DNA from: Bacteroidales bacterium
GTDB taxonomy: Bacteria; Bacteroidota; Bacteroidia; Bacteroidales; WCHB1-69
DNA: 14,774 bases
Reading direction: 5' to 3'
NCBI GenBank assembly: GCA_016290715.1
Contig: JAEEUY010000070.1
Location: 1-14,774, forward strand
A program made the translations under genes and the position numbers. Positions 7,251-14,005 of this stretch are shown piece after piece. A model generated the notes under the pieces. That model was given only the letters and a program-made list of their open reading frames with translations, searched no databases and had not been told where the DNA came from. The first letter of the stretch is position 1. Every line of letters begins with the position of its first letter.

Positions 7251-7266
7251 TTTTATTTTAGTGTAC

Positions 7267-7887
7267 ATGTTTCTTAAAATATATCCCGAAAATCCGAATC
7301 CTCGCGAAATTCAAAAAGCAGTGGATTGTCTGCAGAATGGAGGTATCATCATTTATCCCACTGATACGATTTATGGGATTGGCTGCGATATTTTCAAACC
7401 GAAGGCGGTAGAGCGTATTCAAGAGATTCTTGGAAACAAGAAGAAAAAGACGAATATGACTTTCATCTGTTATGATTTGAGCCACCTTTCAGATTATACA
7501 AAACCACTGGGAAACAATATTTTCAAGGTGATGAAAAAAGTGCTCCCGGGCCCCTATACTTTTATTCTGGAAGCCAACAATCATGTGCCCAAACTGATAC
7601 AAAGCAATAAAAAAACAATAGGTATTCGTATCCCCGACAACTCAATTATTCGGGAGATTGTGCGCGTTTTGGGGCACCCTATTCTTTCGGCTTCGGTCAA
7701 AGATGACGATGAGGTGATAGAATACACTACCGACCCTGAGCTGATTTATGAGCGGTATGGCGATATGGTGGATTTGTTGATTGATGGCGGTTATGGTGAT
7801 AATATCCCTTCAACGGTGGTGGATTGTACTTCTGGCGAGATTGAAGTGGTTCGTGAGGGGAAAGGGGAAGTGGACCTGCTTTATTAA
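7267..7887 (+). CDS. YrdC/Sua5/YciO-domain protein, probable L-threonylcarbamoyladenylate synthase family
   Basis: 206 residues from ATG 7267, matching the length of E. coli YciO. The in-frame TTG at 7243 lies inside the SRP RNA terminal helix and is not credible. YrdC-domain landmarks: GGIIIYPTDTIYGIGCD (25-41), a basic patch KKKKTNM (58-64) where the family has its K-x-R substrate-binding residues, LPGPYTFIL (93-101), TIGIRIPD (117-124), ILSAS (139-143) and PSTVVD (181-186). TsaC/Sua5 enzymes make threonylcarbamoyl-AMP from Thr, bicarbonate and ATP for the tRNA t6A37 modification. The short length without a C-terminal Sua5 domain, and the KKKKT variant, suggest the YciO branch, whose role is less clear. 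It begins about 17 nt after the SRP RNA, and I see no separate promoter between them. Confidence 0.88.
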   Translation: MFLKIYPENPNPREIQKAVDCLQNGGIIIYPTDTIYGIGCDIFKPKAVERIQEILGNKKKKTNMTFICYDLSHLSDYTKPLGNNIFKVMKKVLPGPYTFILEANNHVPKLIQSNKKTIGIRIPDNSIIREIVRVLGHPILSASVKDDDEVIEYTTDPELIYERYGDMVDLLIDGGYGDNIPSTVVDCTSGEIEVVREGKGEVDLLY

Positions 7888-7956
7888 TTGTTTTTTTCTC
7901 CCTGAGAAATAGAATCGGCAAGTAAAAAAATATCCTGAAAGGTTATCTTTTTTTTG

Positions 7957-7964
7957 TATTTTTG
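7957..7964 (+). promoter_or_regulatory. Candidate -7 box for the flippase-glycosyltransferase unit
   Basis: TATTTTTG matches TAnnTTTG, 17 nt before the flippase ATG. Nineteen nt upstream there is only CTG (7935-7937), a one-base mismatch to the TTG element. Position and the T-rich context are typical; no experimental support. Confidence 0.45.
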
Positions 7965-7981
7965 CGCACTTTAAGGTAACG

Positions 7982-9286
7982 ATGATAGACAAGGTTTTAG
8001 GTACTTTTTTTACGCGATTGCTCTCCACTGTTTTAATGATTGTGGTGGTGGTTATTAACGCAAATGCTTTCGGGTCGGAGGGTACAGGGACGATTGCCTT
8101 GGTCGTTTTAGGACTTACTTTGTTGCAAGTGCTTACCAACTTCGTCGGTGGCGGCACGCTGGTCTATTTGGTCCCCCGAAAAAATATCTTTCAACTCTTT
8201 ATGCTCTCATTTCTGTGGGCATGTATCGCCAATGTCGGAGGTATTTTCCTGCTTAAGGAACTTCAGTTGGTTCCCGCAGAATATACTTGGTGGCTTTTGG
8301 CGATGACTTCTGTTTTCACTATCTATAATATTGATATAGCGATTGTTCAAGGAAAAGAAAATATTCGGCTATTTAATATTTTGCAGATTTTACAATCCAT
8401 TTTGCTGTTAACTACGCTGTCTGTTTTGTTGTTCGTTTTCCAATCTGCCAAAATAGAACTCTATTTGACTGCCTACATATTTTCTTATTTGGTGGTAACG
8501 GTTATCAGTTTTGTTTTTGTGGTTAAACAGTTTGATAAAGTGCAGTTTGACGGCGTTTTTACCCTTTTGAAAGAAATGGTGAAATTGGGATTCTGGACGC
8601 AAATCGCCAACTTGACGCAACTGCTTACCTATCGGTTGAACTACTATTTCGTGGATCATTTTATTGGTCGCAAGTCGCTGGGGGTGTATGAAATGGGGAC
8701 GAAAATTTCGGAAGCGGTGTGGATTTTCCCGAAGAGCATTTGCTTGGTGCAATATGCCCGGATTTCCAATCAGCCGGATATGGATTATACGAAGAATCTG
8801 ACCTTGGGTTTGCTGAAGATTGTTGCGGTATTTGCTTTGGCGGCAGTGTTGGTATTGCTGTTGCTCCCAGCCCAATTCCTCGTGTTTGTTTTAGGCGCTG
8901 ATTTTGCTAATTCCAAATCGGTGATTTGTAGTTTGTTGCCAGGTATTTTTGCGCTTTCATGCACAACCATTCTGGCGCATCATTTTAGCGGATATGGCAA
9001 ATATTGGGTGAACGCCATCGGTTCTGTAATCAGTTTGCTCGTTACGGCTGTGGCAGGTATATTGCTTATTCCTAAAACAATGGAAATCAGTTCGTTGCTT
9101 GCATTGCAAACCGCCGGGTGGATTACCAGCGCGGCGTATGGCGCAAATCTCATCTTCACACTCACGGTATTTGTCCGCTTCACTCATGCCACCGCCCGTG
9201 ATTTTTTGATTACCCGCGCCGACTTCAGCCTTTTTAAGCAAGTCATGGAAACCAAGTTGAAAAAATTAAAAAGAAAAGAAAAGTAA
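7982..9286 (+). CDS. Wzx-like polysaccharide/lipid-linked glycan flippase (MOP superfamily)
   Basis: 434-residue polytopic membrane protein. Hydrophobic segments run almost end to end (for example LLSTVLMIVVVVINANAF, GTIALVVLGLTLLQVL, ILLLTTLSVLLFVF, LTAYIFSYLVVTVISFVFVV, IVAVFALAAVLVLLLLP), consistent with about 12 helices. The GSEGTGTIAL turn after helix 1, the FVGGGTLVYLVPRK loop, and a positively charged C-terminus (KLKKLKRKEK) are typical of Wzx/RfbX-type exporters in the MOP superfamily. The likely job is flipping an undecaprenyl-linked sugar from cytoplasm to periplasm. It overlaps the glycosyltransferase by one base (TAATG), so the two are coupled. The exact substrate (O-antigen, capsule, protein-glycan or another precursor) cannot be told. 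Other MOP subfamilies (MATE, MurJ) are less likely given the length and partner. Confidence 0.85.
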   Translation: MIDKVLGTFFTRLLSTVLMIVVVVINANAFGSEGTGTIALVVLGLTLLQVLTNFVGGGTLVYLVPRKNIFQLFMLSFLWACIANVGGIFLLKELQLVPAEYTWWLLAMTSVFTIYNIDIAIVQGKENIRLFNILQILQSILLLTTLSVLLFVFQSAKIELYLTAYIFSYLVVTVISFVFVVKQFDKVQFDGVFTLLKEMVKLGFWTQIANLTQLLTYRLNYYFVDHFIGRKSLGVYEMGTKISEAVWIFPKSICLVQYARISNQPDMDYTKNLTLGLLKIVAVFALAAVLVLLLLPAQFLVFVLGADFANSKSVICSLLPGIFALSCTTILAHHFSGYGKYWVNAIGSVISLLVTAVAGILLIPKTMEISSLLALQTAGWITSAAYGANLIFTLTVFVRFTHATARDFLITRADFSLFKQVMETKLKKLKRKEK

Positions 9287-10404
9287 TGCTGATCGTTCAC
9301 ATCCCTTCTTGGTTCCCTTCTGAAAATAAACCGCTTGACGGCAATTTTATCTTGAAACACATTGCTTCAACCACTGCTTTTGCCCAAACGATTGTGATGC
9401 ACCATGTGGGGAAATCGTGGGATTCAACGGCGATAGACCTGCCTTCCTCCATTATTTTTTATCCCATTTATGTTCCTGAAAAAATATCTAAATACCAATT
9501 GTTCTTAGCTTATATTCATGCGTTTGACGAACTTATCACTCAATATGGGAAACCGGATATTATTCATGCTCATGTAGCCCTTCCATTGGGAATTGTTGCC
9601 TCTAAATTGAGTCGTAAGTATCAGATTCCCTTAGCGTTAACAGAACATTGGTCGATTTATAGCCCTCTGTTGAGAAAAAAAATCTCTTTCGCCCAGCGTG
9701 TGCAGATGTATTATCTTTTCCGTCGCGTGCGCCACTTGACGATCGTTACCCATCATTTGCATCAGATGATGATGGAGACGTTGCCCATGATTCGGAAAAT
9801 ACCTGCTACTATTGTGAGTAACGTTGTGGATACCAATCTTTTTGTGTCTCAAGAGAAAAAAGAGCGCACATATAAACAAATATTGCACGTTTCCACTCTT
9901 GACCCAATAAAAAATATTTTTGGAATTCTGCGTTCAGTGGAGAAATTGGCAAGCCAACGGCAGGATTTTCGTTTGAATATTGTCCATGAATTGCCCAATA
10001 AAGAGATTGAAAATTACATTCAAACCCATCATTTGGGGGATTTCGTTTTTTTACTGGGAAAAAAGTCGGCGGTGGAGGTGGCTGCGTATATGCAACAAAG
10101 CGATTTTTTGGTGCTTTTTTCCAATTATGAAACGCAGTCGTGTGTGCTTTTGGAGTCATTTTGTTGCGGTCGTCCGGCAGTAACAAGCCGTGTGGGGGGT
10201 ATCCCGGAAATCGCCAATATTAAAAATGCCTTGTTCGTAGAAGCTCAGAATGAATCACAATTGGTTGAAAAAATGAACTATATGTTGGATCATTTTGCAG
10301 ATTTTGATGTTCAAACAATTCAGAATGAAGCTGTTAATATTTGCTCACCTGCCGTAGTCGGCGAGCAGTTCCATACTATTTACCAATCGTTAATTAATCA
10401 CTAA
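9286..10404 (+). CDS. Glycosyltransferase family 4 (GT-B fold)
   Basis: 372-residue cytosolic, probably membrane-associated, retaining glycosyltransferase that transfers a sugar from a nucleotide donor. N-terminal acceptor domain: PSWFPSENKPLDGNFILKHI (8-27), DIIHAHVALP (91-100) and TEHWS (119-123). Donor domain: VSNVVDTNLF (177-186), ILHVSTLDPIKN (199-210, with the phosphate-binding lysine at 209), and the family E-x7-E motif ETQSCVLLE (282-290), followed by GRPAVTSRVGGIPEI. All GT4 landmarks are intact. The ATG shares a base with the flippase stop, so the pair works on one lipid-linked glycan. The donor is not readable. The next gene begins 11 nt after the stop with no promoter seen between, so DPP11 may be on the same message. 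Confidence 0.9.
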   Translation: MLIVHIPSWFPSENKPLDGNFILKHIASTTAFAQTIVMHHVGKSWDSTAIDLPSSIIFYPIYVPEKISKYQLFLAYIHAFDELITQYGKPDIIHAHVALPLGIVASKLSRKYQIPLALTEHWSIYSPLLRKKISFAQRVQMYYLFRRVRHLTIVTHHLHQMMMETLPMIRKIPATIVSNVVDTNLFVSQEKKERTYKQILHVSTLDPIKNIFGILRSVEKLASQRQDFRLNIVHELPNKEIENYIQTHHLGDFVFLLGKKSAVEVAAYMQQSDFLVLFSNYETQSCVLLESFCCGRPAVTSRVGGIPEIANIKNALFVEAQNESQLVEKMNYMLDHFADFDVQTIQNEAVNICSPAVVGEQFHTIYQSLINH

Positions 10405-10415
10405 AAAATATAAAA

Positions 10416-12572
10416 ATGAAAAAAGTTTTCTTATTAACCTTTTTGCTTTGTTTGAGGATGTTGTCCATGGCCGATGAAGGAATGTGGATTCCTCTCTTTT
10501 TGGGTTACAATGAAGCCGAAATGCAACAAATGGGTTTTAAATTGACGGCCGATGACATTTATAGTGTGAATCATCATAGCATGAAAGATGCGATTGTTTT
10601 GTTCGGTGGAGGGTGTACAGGGGAGCTGATTTCTGCGGATGGATTGCTCATTACCAACCATCATTGCGGATATAGTTATGTGCAAAGTCATAGCACATTG
10701 GAACACAATTATTTACATAATGGATTCTGGGCAAAGAATCATGAAGAGGAGATTGCCAATCCAGGATTAACCGTTACTTTTTTGGTGCGGATGGAAGATG
10801 TTACCGCGGAGGTGCTCATGAATGTTACCCCGCAAATGACGGAAGAAGAACGCAGCAGGCAAATTGAAAAGAATATTGCCGAAATCAAGAAAGTGGCAAC
10901 ACAAAATACGCATTATGACGCAGTTGTAAAACCATTTTTCTATGGGAATCAATATTTCCTGTTTGTGAATGAAACTTTCAGGGATGTGCGTTTGGTAGGA
11001 GTTCCACCAGAAAGTATTGGAAAATTTGGTGGGGATACCGATAACTGGATGTGGCCTCGTCATACGGGCGATTTCTCTTTGTATAGGATTTATACCGATA
11101 AAGAGGGAAATCCGGCAGATTACTCGGAAGACAATGTCCCGTTGCAATCAAAGCAATTCTTTACGCTTTCAACCAAAGGAGTCAATGAAGGTGATTTCAC
11201 ATTGGTTTTTGGTTACCCCGGCACGACCCAGCAGTTTCTAATCTCGGATGCAGTGGATATTATTGTGAATGTGCAGAATCCGGTGGCTATTCACTCCCGT
11301 GACCTGCGGCTGGCAGCCATGAAACGGCAAATGGAAAAATCTACCGAAATACGTCTGATGTATTCAGCTAAAGCTAATTCCATTAGCAACGGCTGGAAAA
11401 AATGGATTGGGGAAAGCAAGGGAATTAAAGAATGCAATGTCATTGAAAAGAAAAGGGCGGAAGAGATGGAATTCCAAAAATGGGTAGAAGAAAATGAAGA
11501 CAGGAATGCAGCGTATGGACAGGTTTTGAATGATATGAGAAAATCATATCAAATCTATAAAGATCAAGTGAAAACCAATACGTATATTTCGGAAACTTTT
11601 ATTGGTGTTGAGTTGATTAAATTTATGTATACTAATGTTTTAAGAGTGTCAAAAGCTGCGCAAAATGCACAGGTTACGAATGAGAATTTTGAAGATGCCC
11701 GCACCAAATTATTGCAACAAGCCGAATCGTTTTTCAAAAATTACAATGCGGATATTGATGGCGAGTGTTTTGTTGAGCTGATGAACTACTATTTCACCAC
11801 GCAAGATGCACAATTAATCCCGGAAGCGCTGCAACGCTATATCAATATGCCGAAATCGGAATGGCAGGCTATGTTTCAGCGTGCACAACAGAAATCTCCT
11901 TATTTTGCACGGGGGGAGAAGTTTATACAATTTGTGAAAAATGCCAAAAGAAAAGATTTTTCAAAAATTCTGCAAAATGAATTATTCCAGTTGCTGTTGC
12001 CCGTTTTTGAACAGTATTTTGACAATTATGACCAATTAACGCTGACGAGAAAACAGCTTGATTTGGATTATCGTTTGTATGTCAAGGCGCTGATGGAGAA
12101 AAACAGTAACCGACATTTTTATCCTGATGCAAATCTTACCATGCGCGTTACGTATGGCAATGTGAAAGGCTTTTCACCTTCCGATGGCGTGGATTATGTG
12201 CACTATACTACGATAGAGGGGATTATGCAAAAAGAAAATCCGGATATCTTTGATTATAAGGTGGATCCTAAATTGAAAGAGTTGTATCTGCAAAAGGATT
12301 ATGGGAATTATGCCAATGAAAATGGAGAATTGCCGGTTTGCTTTATTGCCAGCAATCATACCACCGGCGGCAACTCGGGAAGCCCCGTTATCAATGCCAA
12401 TGGAGAATTGATTGGCGTTAATTTCGACCGTGTGTGGGAAGGGACGATGAGTGATATCAATTATGATGTGAACCGTTGTCGCAATATCTCTCTTGATGTT
12501 CGCTACTTTTTGTTTATCGTGGATAAATTCGCTAATGCTCAAAATATTATTAAAGAATTGAAAATCAACTAA
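10416..12572 (+). CDS. dpp11: Asp/Glu-specific dipeptidyl-peptidase 11 (S46 family)
   Basis: Periplasmic or surface serine exopeptidase releasing N-terminal dipeptides with Asp or Glu in second position. The 718 residues match P. gingivalis DPP11 (about 720). A signal peptide is visible: KK, then VFLLTFLLCLRMLSMA, with probable cleavage before DEGMW. The chymotrypsin-like catalytic parts are split as in S46: His83 in TNHHCGY, a likely Asp219 in RHTGDFS, and Ser654 in GGNSGSP. The helical cap lies between, about 290-570. Arg672 in NFDRVWEGTMSD is at the position where DPP11 carries the S1 arginine that binds acidic side chains; DPP7 has Gly there. This substitution is why I call DPP11 rather than DPP7. 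Residue equivalences are from memory of the family, not an alignment. It supports use of peptides as nutrients and may act with the peptide-type ABC gene downstream. Confidence 0.9.
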   Translation: MKKVFLLTFLLCLRMLSMADEGMWIPLFLGYNEAEMQQMGFKLTADDIYSVNHHSMKDAIVLFGGGCTGELISADGLLITNHHCGYSYVQSHSTLEHNYLHNGFWAKNHEEEIANPGLTVTFLVRMEDVTAEVLMNVTPQMTEEERSRQIEKNIAEIKKVATQNTHYDAVVKPFFYGNQYFLFVNETFRDVRLVGVPPESIGKFGGDTDNWMWPRHTGDFSLYRIYTDKEGNPADYSEDNVPLQSKQFFTLSTKGVNEGDFTLVFGYPGTTQQFLISDAVDIIVNVQNPVAIHSRDLRLAAMKRQMEKSTEIRLMYSAKANSISNGWKKWIGESKGIKECNVIEKKRAEEMEFQKWVEENEDRNAAYGQVLNDMRKSYQIYKDQVKTNTYISETFIGVELIKFMYTNVLRVSKAAQNAQVTNENFEDARTKLLQQAESFFKNYNADIDGECFVELMNYYFTTQDAQLIPEALQRYINMPKSEWQAMFQRAQQKSPYFARGEKFIQFVKNAKRKDFSKILQNELFQLLLPVFEQYFDNYDQLTLTRKQLDLDYRLYVKALMEKNSNRHFYPDANLTMRVTYGNVKGFSPSDGVDYVHYTTIEGIMQKENPDIFDYKVDPKLKELYLQKDYGNYANENGELPVCFIASNHTTGGNSGSPVINANGELIGVNFDRVWEGTMSDINYDVNRCRNISLDVRYFLFIVDKFANAQNIIKELKIN

Positions 12573-12603
12573 TTATATATCTGATTTGTCGCAGTCTTAA
12601 CCT

Positions 12604-13965
12604 ATGATCTCATTTGAAAAAGTAAATCAATTTGACAAATTGTATCATGTGTGGAATTACTATTTCTATTTTGCACATTCTCGCTTGTATTATAGAAATG
12701 TAAGAATTATTGGGGAAGAGCATATCCCTAAAAAGGGGGTTCCTACTTTTGTTATTGCCAATCATCAAAATGCGCTGATGGATGCCTTGGCTATTTTATA
12801 TCTTTTCAGGAATAAGCGGCAACCCATTTTTATTGCACGCGGTGATATTTTTAAAAAGAATGTGATTGTCGCGAAATTGCTTCGTTTTCTAAAAATATTG
12901 CCTACTTTTCGTTCTCGCGATGGCGGTCGCGACGATATCCGGAGTAATCTCGAAACTTTCGACTTGGCCGCGCGTTTTCTCAATGAAGGGGCTACTGTTT
13001 GTATGTTCCCGGAAGCCAAGCACCAGCCGGGGAGGTTTTTCTCCACCTTTAAGAAAGGTTATCCGCGCTTGGCTTTTAGGTCAGCTGAACTTTCTGATTA
13101 TCAGAATAATCTGAAAATCTTACCTATCGCTATCTATTATACCAACTATTTCCACATGCGTTACGATCTGGTCATGGTGATTGGCGAACCGTTCGGACTC
13201 GAACCATTTTATGAAAAGTACAAGGCGGAACCCAACAACGCTTATCTTGCGCTGAATGAGAAGTCGAAGGCCATTATTCAGGAAATGGGAATTGATGTGA
13301 AAGATGAAGAACATTATGGACAATATGAAACAGCGTTTGCCATCGGCAGGAAAAAAATGATAGAAAAAGAGCATTTGCCAGGGAAGGACCCGTATTCTGC
13401 CCTGTTGTCCGATAAAAAAATAATGGGGATTTTGGATGAAATGCACCTGCAACAGCCTGAGAAGTTCAGTGCCATTATGTTGCAAGCCGCAGAATATAAA
13501 GAGGGGATGGAAAAATTGAATTTGCGCACTTGGCAGTTGGAGCAGACCACATCCACTTTCCAGTTGGTGCTCCGCTTTTTCTGGTTATTGCTCTCTTTCC
13601 CGGTTTTTCTTTTCGGCTTTATCAACAACTTCGTTCCATTTTATGCGTGCGAATTGCCTAAAAGAAATTTGCAGGATAAAATGTTCACCTCTACGATAAA
13701 TTTTGGGGTGAGTGTGATTGTGATGTTCCCCCTCTGTTATTTATTGCTCTTTGTTCTGGTTGCGCTGATTTCTCATTCCTGCCTCTTCTCATTAGGTTAT
13801 CTTGTGGCTTCTTTCATTACTATTTTTGTGCAGTATGGATGGAGAAAATATGCGATTAAAACCCTCAGTCTCTGTCGTTACCATCGATACGAAAGAGGGA
13901 AGAATGCACTTTTGGCGAAAATAAAGTCTGCTCGTCAGTCAATTTTAAGCAATTTGGGTTTGTAA
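12604..13965 (+). CDS. PlsC-domain membrane acyltransferase with C-terminal membrane segments
   Basis: 453-residue glycerolipid-type acyltransferase, probably at the inner membrane. Conserved parts are ANHQNALMDAL (52-62; His54 and Asp60 as the catalytic pair), IARGDIF (77-83), FPEAKHQ (135-141, where typical enzymes have FPEGTR) and LKILPIAIYY (170-179). His and Asp are separated by five residues, not the textbook four; this H-P/Q-N-x-L-x-D form occurs in a branch of the family. It is about 200 residues longer than a minimal PlsC. The extra part contains a charged helical region (about 205-315) and three probable membrane helices (about 320-341, 367-388, 394-412). The acyl acceptor could be lysophosphatidate or another lipid. 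It begins 31 nt after dpp11; no consensus promoter is seen in the gap, so read-through is possible. Confidence 0.85.
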   Translation: MISFEKVNQFDKLYHVWNYYFYFAHSRLYYRNVRIIGEEHIPKKGVPTFVIANHQNALMDALAILYLFRNKRQPIFIARGDIFKKNVIVAKLLRFLKILPTFRSRDGGRDDIRSNLETFDLAARFLNEGATVCMFPEAKHQPGRFFSTFKKGYPRLAFRSAELSDYQNNLKILPIAIYYTNYFHMRYDLVMVIGEPFGLEPFYEKYKAEPNNAYLALNEKSKAIIQEMGIDVKDEEHYGQYETAFAIGRKKMIEKEHLPGKDPYSALLSDKKIMGILDEMHLQQPEKFSAIMLQAAEYKEGMEKLNLRTWQLEQTTSTFQLVLRFFWLLLSFPVFLFGFINNFVPFYACELPKRNLQDKMFTSTINFGVSVIVMFPLCYLLLFVLVALISHSCLFSLGYLVASFITIFVQYGWRKYAIKTLSLCRYHRYERGKNALLAKIKSARQSILSNLGL

Positions 13966-13988
13966 TGAAGAGAAAAAACGTAATTTTG
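13959..13988 (+). promoter_or_regulatory. Bacteroidota promoter for the ABC transporter gene
   Basis: TTTG (13959-13962), an 18-nt spacer and TAATTTTG (13981-13988) fit the phylum consensus. The -33 element overlaps the last codons of the acyltransferase gene. Predicted transcription starts near 13995, giving a leader of only about 11 nt before the ATG at 14006. Confidence 0.75.
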
Positions 13989-14005
13989 CAGACCATTTTG
14001 AAAGG

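Noticed and set aside
7243..7266. TTG start for the YrdC-domain gene
   Set aside because: It lies within the closing helix of the SRP RNA; ATG 7267 gives the usual family length.
7895..7909. TTTCTC-CCT-GAGAAA hairpin after the YrdC-domain gene
   Set aside because: The T-run is on the 5' side, not the 3' side, so it does not form an intrinsic terminator on either strand.
8408..8875. 155-codon open frame antisense to the flippase gene
   Set aside because: Its His/Gln/Arg-rich composition is what antisense of a hydrophobic protein gives; no start context or family resemblance.
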